A program made the position numbers and the translations under genes. Of a stretch of DNA of 64,000 nucleotides, positions 19,937 through 28,421 are shown piece after piece. Positions within the stretch are counted from its first letter, which is position 1. Every line of letters starts with the position of its first letter. The stretch is from Pseudomonadota bacterium (GTDB taxonomy: Bacteria > Desulfobacterota > Binatia > Binatales > Binataceae): assembly GCA_021323945.1 (NCBI GenBank), contig JAJPKA010000020.1, positions 186,001-250,000 of the forward strand, given 5' to 3'. The notes under the pieces are model-generated. The model searched no databases, had not been told where the DNA came from, and saw nothing but the letters and a program-made list of their open reading frames with translations.

Positions 19937-22201
19937 TTGCCCGATGCTCGCGCCGCAAAGATAAGTGTGGCGAGCAGGCGACGAACGCCTGGCGTTGTTA
20001 ACTACCTGTCGTGGAGGTTCAAGCGTCTGAACCGGTCCAGGACCCAGAATCACGTGGCTAAGTCGATGAGATGGCGGGGCGGTGCTCTTTTCGCACTAGT
20101 GGTCTACTCGGCGCTCTCACTGATTTACTTTGGTCCATCAAAACCTTCTCAGTTTTGGGAAGAATATCGCGGTCTTGGTGCAGATCCGACCATCCACATG
20201 TGGGCAATGAGCTGGTGGCCCTATGCTTTGGCTCATCATTTGAATCCGCTTCTCACACCGACAATTTTCGCACCCGGTGGTTACAATCTTGCACGCGCGG
20301 TCAGCTTGCCGGCCCCGAGCTTAGTTATTTACCCGATCACGAGACTTTTTGGTCCGGTAGTTGCCTACAATCTCTTATGCATCTTATGCCCAATCGCTGC
20401 CGCACTATCAGCCTTTGTGCTCTGCAGACATATATGTCAGAAGTTTGGACCGGCGCTGTTCGGCGGTTATATTTTTGGTTTTTCGCAATACGTCCTATCT
20501 CAGATTGGCGCGCATCTATTTCTTTTGTTTATCTTCCCCGTGCCGTTGGCAGTCTACCTGGTACTGTTGCGGATTGAAGACAAGCTAACCAGAACTTCAT
20601 TTATTGCTGCATTCAGCGCCGTAATGATCTTCGAGTTCTTATGCTCAACGGAGCTGTTTGCGACTTGTACTCTGTTTGGTCTGGTCATGCTGGCACTGGC
20701 GCTCGTGCTTCTGGCTGAGGACCGCGGCCGAATTATAAAGCTCTCCATCGAGTTGTCAGTTGCCTATACATTGATGATCATATTGTTATCACCATATCTG
20801 TACCAAGTCCTCGTCGATGGGGTACCCCAGGTACTGAATCCTCCGGAAGCATATTCAAATGATGCCTTGGCGTTGCTGGTCCCGACCCCCGTCTTGTTGG
20901 GCGGCAGTCGCTTCGCTTGGTTGAGTTGGCAATTTAGAGACGTCTGGACCGAAATGGCCGGATACATGGGGCCTGGCCTGTGGCTGGTGATTGCCCTGTT
21001 TGCGCGGAAGCATCGGGCGTCGAAGTCTTGCAGTCTTTTGTTGTGGAGTCTGGTTATCATAGGCGTCGCATCGCTCGGTCCGAAACTGCATATTGCGGGA
21101 CGAACAGGCATCTATTTGCCGTGGCTAATCGTAGCCAAGCTGCCGCTCATCAATCTGGCCTTACCGGGTCGCTTCGGGATGTATCTTTTCCTCGTGGCGG
21201 GTGTCATCCTGGCCATTTATCTCGGCGACGGTGAATTAGCTACTTGGCGGGGAGGCTTGATGGCAGCGGCGGCTCTCATCTTCATGATGCCAGATTTGGC
21301 TTTTATTCGAGCCGAGACGACTACGGTACATATCCCCGGCTTTTTTCGTTCGGGAGAATACAAGCGTTACATTGGTCGCGGCGATATAGTTTTGATTCTG
21401 CCCGACACGATAACTTCCACGAGTCAGGTGCTGCTCTGGCAGGCACAGACTGGCTTCTACTTTCGGAATGCCACGGGGTTCTATTTGCCGCCGGAAGACT
21501 ATCAGCGTTGGCCGATCACCGCCAGTTTCGTGGATGCTCACAGGATTCCCGACTTTGTTGAGCAGCTCGACGCTTTTTTGGCCGCACATCAAGTGAAAGC
21601 GATAATTGTGGACGCTAGCGCGCCCAAAGGATGGCCGGCGATGCTATCTGCGGCGGGCCTGATACCGATCGCCACCGGTGGGATCTTTTTCTACAAAGTT
21701 CCAGCTAGCGTGTTGGCATCCTTTGCTCATACCAATGCTCACCAAATGGCCGAGAAGGAGGCCGCAATTTCTTTCGGTGCGCTCGTATATGCCGCCAGCC
21801 AGTATGTGGCGCGGGGACTCCCACTCGGCAAACTAGATCCGGCAGAGACCTATCGGCTGAGACTCTTAACGGCGCTGCAGAGCGACTCACCGCCGCCCGA
21901 GGAGTCGAATTGGTGGGAAAACCTCTGGCTTGGAAGCTGGGGCGGATTGATCGGTGTCGGTATTTCCGGCCACTACGAGGACCTTCAGTTTCTGGTTAAT
22001 GAGTATGGCTCCGAAGCCGCCAAAATCCTTTTCCCCTATCCACATGAGCTAGGCAAACATCCCAGAGTCACGGAAGGACAATTGCTATTCTTATTTACCC
22101 AGAAAGGAATACGGCAGGCAGCACGCAGGACCGCTCCAAGTTTGCCAAGCCGGAGAGCGTTTTCGTTACGGACCCGCGGTTCAGCCGGCCCGTCCGCGTG
22201 A
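19937..22201 (+). CDS. Large multi-pass membrane protein, GT-C-like, second tandem paralog
   Basis: GLGADPTIHMWAMSWWPYALAHHLNPLLTPTIFAPGGYNLARAVSLPAPSLVIYPITRLFGPVVAYNLL aligns to the upstream ORF throughout; start codon uncertain (ATG at about 20068 also possible). Confidence 0.7.
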   Translation: MPDARAAKISVASRRRTPGVVNYLSWRFKRLNRSRTQNHVAKSMRWRGGALFALVVYSALSLIYFGPSKPSQFWEEYRGLGADPTIHMWAMSWWPYALAHHLNPLLTPTIFAPGGYNLARAVSLPAPSLVIYPITRLFGPVVAYNLLCILCPIAAALSAFVLCRHICQKFGPALFGGYIFGFSQYVLSQIGAHLFLLFIFPVPLAVYLVLLRIEDKLTRTSFIAAFSAVMIFEFLCSTELFATCTLFGLVMLALALVLLAEDRGRIIKLSIELSVAYTLMIILLSPYLYQVLVDGVPQVLNPPEAYSNDALALLVPTPVLLGGSRFAWLSWQFRDVWTEMAGYMGPGLWLVIALFARKHRASKSCSLLLWSLVIIGVASLGPKLHIAGRTGIYLPWLIVAKLPLINLALPGRFGMYLFLVAGVILAIYLGDGELATWRGGLMAAAALIFMMPDLAFIRAETTTVHIPGFFRSGEYKRYIGRGDIVLILPDTITSTSQVLLWQAQTGFYFRNATGFYLPPEDYQRWPITASFVDAHRIPDFVEQLDAFLAAHQVKAIIVDASAPKGWPAMLSAAGLIPIATGGIFFYKVPASVLASFAHTNAHQMAEKEAAISFGALVYAASQYVARGLPLGKLDPAETYRLRLLTALQSDSPPPEESNWWENLWLGSWGGLIGVGISGHYEDLQFLVNEYGSEAAKILFPYPHELGKHPRVTEGQLLFLFTQKGIRQAARRTAPSLPSRRAFSLRTRGSAGPSA

Positions 22202-22250
22202 ATTTTCGTCGCTGCCCCGGCCTGTGCCTCCGGGATTCGATCCCAAGGCA

Positions 22251-23201
22251 TTACCAAGGCAGAAACGTCTTCAGCAGCCCCTTGTAAGTTTTGAGATAAA
22301 GCGGTTGAAGCAGCAGTGCTCGAACGAACTTTCGGCGTGCAACTGCTCGTTGCCCTGCCCGTAGCGCCAGTCTCGCATCGCGGCGAAGAATGCGAGCCTG
22401 ATCAAGGGGGGAAGGTTCAGAAAAGCGGCGATCGTAAACATGTAGCCCGGATGGAGGGCGATATCGGTGCAGCAAGTTCTCGCCCGCGAAGGGTTCACAG
22501 GTCACAAGAATCCGGTTCCAGGGATGGTTAGGTTCGCCTCGATAGATGGATTCTCGTTTGATCCTAAAGTAGTGAGCCTGGAGGACTTGCCGTAGACACC
22601 CGATAGTTGGGACGAAGCAGTGTAAACCGCCCTCGAGATCAAGATGAGCAGCATGTTCTGGGTCGACGAACCCATCGTCCGGCGCGAAGTCGCCCTCGAA
22701 GATGACTATGGAACGCTCATGCGCGCAATGGCGAACCTGAGCGAAGCCAAGAAAAGGATCAACCAGATGATAGTAAACCCCGAGGCAGAGGATGATATCG
22801 AACCGTTCGTTAAGTTTGGCAGCTTCGTAAATGGAAAGATTGCTGCGAATCTCGATGGACGATCGCATCAATTCTTTGGCTAGTCTGAGGCCAGCACTAC
22901 CCGCCCAGTTCTGAGTCTCATCGTCGGCGGCGAGCACCCGCGCCGCGCCCCGTTGTTCGGCATAGAAACTCCAATACCCGTCCCAACAACCGATATCCAG
23001 AACGGTCTTCCCGGTAAAATCAATTCCGTCCAGTTCACCGCGTATCCAATTCCAGAGCCTGCGATGAGACTCGGCGTCATCAGCCTGCGAACGTGCCTTC
23101 AGGCCGTTGGGGAAATCTATGTCGTGATACCATTGGATCTGATCGATCCGTTCCTGCCATGACACCCCTTGGGGAGCCAATCCTCTCCGACCGCTCATCA
23201 C
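22251..23201 (-). CDS. SAM-dependent methyltransferase (CmoB/DUF1698-like)
   Basis: FTGKTVLDIGCWDGYWSFYAEQRGAARVLAADDE motif I; CLGVYYHLVDPFLGFAQVR. Confidence 0.85.
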   Translation of the reverse strand: MMSGRRGLAPQGVSWQERIDQIQWYHDIDFPNGLKARSQADDAESHRRLWNWIRGELDGIDFTGKTVLDIGCWDGYWSFYAEQRGAARVLAADDETQNWAGSAGLRLAKELMRSSIEIRSNLSIYEAAKLNERFDIILCLGVYYHLVDPFLGFAQVRHCAHERSIVIFEGDFAPDDGFVDPEHAAHLDLEGGLHCFVPTIGCLRQVLQAHYFRIKRESIYRGEPNHPWNRILVTCEPFAGENLLHRYRPPSGLHVYDRRFSEPSPLDQARILRRDARLALRAGQRAVARRKFVRALLLQPLYLKTYKGLLKTFLPW

Positions 23202-24193
23202 ACCGAATCCTGGAAATTCAGGTTTAAGGCTAAAGAGGGCTTACTTCGGGCGCGAGTTAAGTGGTAGCCAGTACGCTGCCGTCAAATTGTTGGGGAAAGA
23301 CCTAAACATTAGCGATCGACCTTGGATTAAAGGAGCGGGCCCGCCAAAGACCGAACAAAGTCGAATCACCCACTCACTTTCTCAGCACGAAGCACCCTCG
23401 ACTTGGGTGATCCTGAGCGTACGATTCTCTGCAAACTGCTCCATAAAATCATACAAACAAGCCAGATTGTACATTGCAGGTTGATTGGGAGAAAGGAAGT
23501 TGCTAATCCCATCTGCCCGAAACCCCTCTTTGTTCCGACTGCCCACTGTCAAACATGATCGGCGATCAGGTTCTCCGCAGTTGCTGACGTGTTTTTTTCA
23601 GTGACGGTTACTTTTCGAACATCAAGATCATCAAGGGTTTAGTGGCGCATCGCCCGGCGGGTGACCGGTTGCGATCACGATGTTTGACCTCTTCTCAGTG
23701 GCCTATCTCCTGACATTGCCTGATTTCACGCATTAGTTTTGGTCAAAACTATATGGACTCCCGGTCAGCCTATCCCACGCCTTCCGGTCTTTTGCCCCTT
23801 TATCCCGCTGTCGGTATATTGGGTGATTCGGTACCGGCCGGTGTTGCCCGAGCACTGCCTGGCTATCGCGGGCGTTGGCGATTCTCGGCATCCAGGTCCT
23901 TTCGAGAGGAGAATGGCGTCAGGAGCTTTCATTGGTTGGGTCGATCCGGTCAGGGCCTTGCAATATTGCCGCAAATGCACCAAGAGCTTTGTTCAAAATT
24001 CGCTAAATTGGAGGATTTAGGACACGCAGGTAGGGATTCCTTGCGACTGGCATGATCCGCAGTACTCGTGTCAGACTCACCACCCACAAAAACTAGTAGG
24101 AAGCTGCAAATGCCAAAACTTTTGTGGGTTTAGCGGTGCCCAGGCGATTGGTTTGACTTTTCGGACTTTAAAGCGCGGTCCTGAGTACGGGGA

Positions 24194-25696
24194 ATGGGTG
24201 CAAGTAAAACGCTCTCGTTGTCGGTGCTCGTTCCTGTGTACAACGAGCAGCACCTTGCCGTTGAATGCCTGAACCGGTTGAGGCTGCTGGCGCAGTGCGA
24301 ATTTCTGTCGTCGGTCGAGGTGATCGTCGTGGACGACGGGTCGACCGATCTCACCCCACAGATTCTGGCCGACTACGAGAGATCCCTCCGCGAACCATCG
24401 AGTGATACGGCTGGCCGGCGCATCCGCTGGCTGTTCTGTCGGCATCAAAAGAATCGCGGCAAAGGGGCGGCTGTCCGCACCGCGTTGGAACGGGCATCGG
24501 GCGAGATAACTGTCATTCAGGATGCCGATCTTGAGTATCATCCTCGCGATCTGATCAAGATGCTGACGGTCTTCCTCGAAGAAAACGCGGACGCAGTCTT
24601 CGGTTCGCGCTTCGTCAGCGGTGGTCCACGCCGCGCGCTGCTATTTAGGCATCAGCTCGGAAACAAGTTGCTTACTTTTTTATGTAACTTGATTACCAAT
24701 CTGAATCTAACTGACGTATGGACAGGCTACAAAGCAATCCGCACTGAGCTCTTCAAGTCAATTCCCTTGGTGGCAAACGACTTTCGATTGGAGCCGGAGG
24801 TTACGATCAAACTGGCTAAACGCGAGGCCCGCATCTTTGAGGTGCCTATCAGTTACTTTGGTCGCAGCTACCAGGAGGGGAAGAAAATAGGCTGGCGCGA
24901 TGGGGTGCTTGCGCTTGGGGCAATGCTACGATGCGCCATTAGCGATGATATCTACCAGGCTGACGCGCACGGCAGCCGGATTTTGGCACGTCTGGCGCGC
25001 GCGCCACGCTTTAACGCGTGGATGGCCGACACCATCAGACCGTATTGCGGGGAACGCGTGCTCGAGATCGGTAGTGGGGTTGGCAATCTGACTCGCCGGC
25101 TCATCCCGAGGACCAAATATGTCGCCAGTGATATAAACCCGCTGTACCTCCAGACCCTGGCAAACCTCGAGGTCGATCGACCGTATATGCACACCGCCTA
25201 TTGCGATGTCACGGATTTATCGTCGTTTCCACGCATTGATGCCGAGTATGATACCGTGATTTGCCTGAACGTCATTGAGCACCTGGATGACGATCGTGCT
25301 GCGCTCCTCAATATCAATCGGGTTCTGGCTCCTTCGGGGCGCGCGATTATCCTGGTGCCACAGGGCCCCGGTAACATGGGAACCCTGGACTCAGTGCTGG
25401 GGCATCGACGCCGTTACACCCGCGAGATATTGGTTGAGCTTGCTTCCGAATGCGGGTTCAGCGTCAAAACAATAATCGACTTTAACCGCATAGGCAGCCT
25501 CGCCTGGTTTCTCAACGGCAAGATACTTCGGCGCCGCACCTTTGGTCTCGGTCAAATCTGGATGCTTGACCTTTTGACGCCGCTCTTGCGGCGCATCGAC
25601 CGTTTCTTGCCGTTGCCACCATTAAGCCTCATCGCGATCCTGCAGCGCCGCCCCGAAGTCCAGGTCACAAATACCAACAGTCACCAAGCCGTTTAA
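24194..25696 (+). CDS. Bifunctional GT2 glycosyltransferase-SAM methyltransferase fusion
   Basis: N-terminal LSVLVPVYNEQHLAVECL...VIVVDDGSTDLT and DADLEYHPRDL (polyprenyl-phosphate GT2 type); C-terminal GERVLEIGSGVGNLTRRLIPRTKYVASDINPLYLQ. Confidence 0.92.
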   Translation: MGASKTLSLSVLVPVYNEQHLAVECLNRLRLLAQCEFLSSVEVIVVDDGSTDLTPQILADYERSLREPSSDTAGRRIRWLFCRHQKNRGKGAAVRTALERASGEITVIQDADLEYHPRDLIKMLTVFLEENADAVFGSRFVSGGPRRALLFRHQLGNKLLTFLCNLITNLNLTDVWTGYKAIRTELFKSIPLVANDFRLEPEVTIKLAKREARIFEVPISYFGRSYQEGKKIGWRDGVLALGAMLRCAISDDIYQADAHGSRILARLARAPRFNAWMADTIRPYCGERVLEIGSGVGNLTRRLIPRTKYVASDINPLYLQTLANLEVDRPYMHTAYCDVTDLSSFPRIDAEYDTVICLNVIEHLDDDRAALLNINRVLAPSGRAIILVPQGPGNMGTLDSVLGHRRRYTREILVELASECGFSVKTIIDFNRIGSLAWFLNGKILRRRTFGLGQIWMLDLLTPLLRRIDRFLPLPPLSLIAILQRRPEVQVTNTNSHQAV

Positions 25697-25699
25697 CTA

Positions 25700-26818
25700 C
25701 TAGAGGGCCGGTCCCGAATCGTAAAACCAAAGTGTCCATGGACCGTATAAAAAAGGTGTCGAGATCACCGTCGCCGAGGAGCATGCGGAACCAGGTGTCC
25801 AGGGCGGGCATGCCATTGTGATGGCGTACGTTGTGGTGTTCGTCGGGCTCGCGCCGGGGAGGAAATAACTAACCGTATTGTAGGCATTAGCGGCGTTAAA
25901 TTGATCGGCGACGTAGTTGGCCAGATTGGCGAGATTGTTACCGATGGAAGGCCGTTCCACAATCCATTCCGCCGAATCGCCCTGGAATGAAATGCCGGGG
26001 GGTGGATTGAACGCATAGGCTGCTGCTTGTCCAACGGTGAGGTTCGCCAGGTAGGCGTGTCCAAAGGGCGGCGTGGCCGTATACCATACTTCGACTGCCA
26101 TGAGGTCACCCCTGCGCACTATGGGTACGCTTACCCTGACAGCAGGATATGGGTACCATTCAATCCAGGCTGAGTGAAATCGTGCCTGATTAGGCCCCGA
26201 ACAGTAGGCATCGGCCTCGGTTCCCGCCTGCAAAACGTCGCCGGAACTCAATCCGTCAAATCCGGTCCACTGCGAAGAGTAATCCCAGGAGCCGTCGCAC
26301 ACGCCCAAAGCTTGCTGCGCGACGGGCGCCACCCACTCGGAGATGACAAAGGAATTATTTAACGTGAATGTCCCGCTGGCGGCCGCCACTGCGTACCCGC
26401 TCCAGTTTAAACTGGTCAACGATACGCTACCATTACGGAGCCTGCCGGCTCGTGTCGCTTGGCGGATCGGTTCATTATATATTCGCGTTTCTTGTAAGTT
26501 GGCATTGGTAGAGCGCGGGACTCTAACCATCTTTTTCCAATGGCGAAAGGCTACCGGCGCACTTCGGGGATCAGGACGCGGGGGAATACCATAGTTAGCA
26601 AGTTCTGCTTCGGAGGCGGAAAGAGGCTCAAAACCTCGGGGAGGCGGGGGATATTGAACGACCGCTTGAGCGATACTCTGATCGGGAGCAACACTCGACG
26701 GCGGTGCGTTAATGCCCGCCGAAACCACAGAATCCGCCGTGAACAATAGCGCCAATAAGACTAAACCTGCTATCACTGAGAACCCTCCCATCAAGGCGAG
26801 GCCCGACCATGCCGCCAT
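25700..26818 (-). CDS. Secreted G1 (eqolisin/glutamic) family peptidase
   Basis: Signal/TM N-terminus, about 100-aa propeptide-like region, then SLNWSGYAV, SSQWTGFDGL, DVLQAGTEADAYC, AWIEWYP, SAEWIVERPS, matching conserved G1 blocks with the expected Gln and Glu. Confidence 0.78.
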   Translation of the reverse strand: MAAWSGLALMGGFSVIAGLVLLALLFTADSVVSAGINAPPSSVAPDQSIAQAVVQYPPPPRGFEPLSASEAELANYGIPPRPDPRSAPVAFRHWKKMVRVPRSTNANLQETRIYNEPIRQATRAGRLRNGSVSLTSLNWSGYAVAAASGTFTLNNSFVISEWVAPVAQQALGVCDGSWDYSSQWTGFDGLSSGDVLQAGTEADAYCSGPNQARFHSAWIEWYPYPAVRVSVPIVRRGDLMAVEVWYTATPPFGHAYLANLTVGQAAAYAFNPPPGISFQGDSAEWIVERPSIGNNLANLANYVADQFNAANAYNTVSYFLPGASPTNTTTYAITMACPPWTPGSACSSATVISTPFLYGPWTLWFYDSGPAL

Positions 26819-27158
26819 TGGCCGCCGCGGCCGTTCGGGCCAGTTCGATAGAGCCGATTTATGGGCGACACTTTATACGTGCTAACCAACGGTAGCTAGG
26901 CCTCTGAGGGACTCGATAATGCAACCCGTATTGGCTGATCTGCGGCAATCGTGACGCTGACAATCAACCATAAAAACGGCTAGAAGCAGATGTAGTCACC
27001 CGCCGTCCACTTGACGACGGTGCTGTTCGATGCTTCCTTTGCCAGCTATCTAGTGACAAGTGGCAGCGAGACGAAAAAAGACGCCGACCGCCAAAAGGCA
27101 TCGCGTGCTGATATAAGTTTGCCCCGACTTGAAGAACCGCTCGCTGCTAGGGAGTCTG

Positions 27159-28421
27159 ATGGACTTTGTTTCATACGCGCAGAATCAAGAAGACGTGATG
27201 CTCTACCGGGCCCTGCGCGACGTAAGGCGCGGCTTTTACATCGATGTGGGCGCACAGGATCCGGTCGTCGATTCGGTCACCAAGGCATTTTACGATCGTG
27301 GCTGGCGTGGCATAAACATTGAGCCCAGCAGCGAGTACTTCCAGCGACTTCAGGCAGAGCGCCCTCACGACATAAATTTGGCTACCGCGGTCGGCAAAGA
27401 AACCGGAGTTATTACGTTCTACGAGGTTCTGCACACCGGTCTGTCGACAACGCGCGCCGGCTATGCCCAACGCCACTCGCTAACCGGCCACGAGGTAACG
27501 GCCCGCGAGGTCCCCTGCACAACCCTGGATCAGATTTGCCAGGAGCACCGCGTGGGCACCGTTCATTTCCTGAAAATCGACGTCGAGGGTTCCGAGCGTG
27601 CTGTGCTTGAGGGATTCTCGTTTACAAGCGTTCGACCATGGCTGGTCGTGGTCGAGGCTACCGAGCCCAATACGGACCGCCAACTTTTTGCGGAATGGGA
27701 AGAACTGCTGATCAACCGGAATTACAGATTTATCTACTTTGACGGATTGAACCGCTTCTACGCAGCGGAAGAGCATGCCGATCTCGCCGGGCACTTTTCG
27801 CACCCCCCAAACGTTTTCGACCAATATGTGAGTTATCAGTTCTGGCAGCTGCGGGAAGAACTGCGCGAATTGCGCACTGCAGAACGGACAGGCCTGATTA
27901 ACTCGCTGAATCACATGCTCGCCGAGGTTCAAAGTCTTCGGGCCGAGGGACAGGCACTGCGGGAGTCTATAGTCGCGCTCAACGAACGTGAGCAGACGCT
28001 CCGCAAGACCATGGCCGAGCGGGAGCAGATGCTGCAGGAAGTGATGGCGCAGCGCGACCGGCAACTTGGCAGCCTCCAGGAGCTGTTGGCGCAGCGCGAC
28101 CGGCAATTGGCGGCCATGCAGGCGAACCTCGCCGCGGCCCAGCGGCGCCTGAAATCCGTCCGGTCGTCGGTCTCGTGGAAGATTACCAGTCCCTTGCGCG
28201 AAATAAGGCGGGGCGCGATGCGAATCTTGCACGCTTTCCATTCAGGCTCCTCTTCTGACTCATCGATTTCACCAATAGCGAACTCGAAGCCGGCAATGCG
28301 CGACGAGGTAGCCTTGGCTCTTACCGAACCGGCCCGACTCGTCTATCAAAATCTGCGTGATGCTGCGGCGATGCACTCGGATCCGGAAAAAGCGGGCACG
28401 GCGACTGAGGAGCGCCTATGA
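27159..28421 (+). CDS. FkbM-family methyltransferase with C-terminal coiled-coil
   Basis: MDFVSYAQNQEDVMLYRAL...FYIDVGAQDPVVDSVTKAFYDRGWRGINIEP and VHFLKIDVEGSERAVLEGF; followed by EREQ/QRDRQL-rich coiled-coil. Confidence 0.9.
   Translation: MDFVSYAQNQEDVMLYRALRDVRRGFYIDVGAQDPVVDSVTKAFYDRGWRGINIEPSSEYFQRLQAERPHDINLATAVGKETGVITFYEVLHTGLSTTRAGYAQRHSLTGHEVTAREVPCTTLDQICQEHRVGTVHFLKIDVEGSERAVLEGFSFTSVRPWLVVVEATEPNTDRQLFAEWEELLINRNYRFIYFDGLNRFYAAEEHADLAGHFSHPPNVFDQYVSYQFWQLREELRELRTAERTGLINSLNHMLAEVQSLRAEGQALRESIVALNEREQTLRKTMAEREQMLQEVMAQRDRQLGSLQELLAQRDRQLAAMQANLAAAQRRLKSVRSSVSWKITSPLREIRRGAMRILHAFHSGSSSDSSISPIANSKPAMRDEVALALTEPARLVYQNLRDAAAMHSDPEKAGTATEERL
28045..28106 (+). repeat. 20-nt perfect direct repeat, 42-nt period, in the coiled-coil region
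   Basis: TGGCGCAGCGCGACCGGCAA at 28045-28064 and 28087-28106, encoding AQRDRQ twice. Confidence 0.9.

Noticed and set aside
27480-28241. 253-aa minus-strand ORF
   Set aside because: Antisense to the clearly coding FkbM/coiled-coil gene; no recognisable motifs, a shadow ORF from high-GC codon usage.
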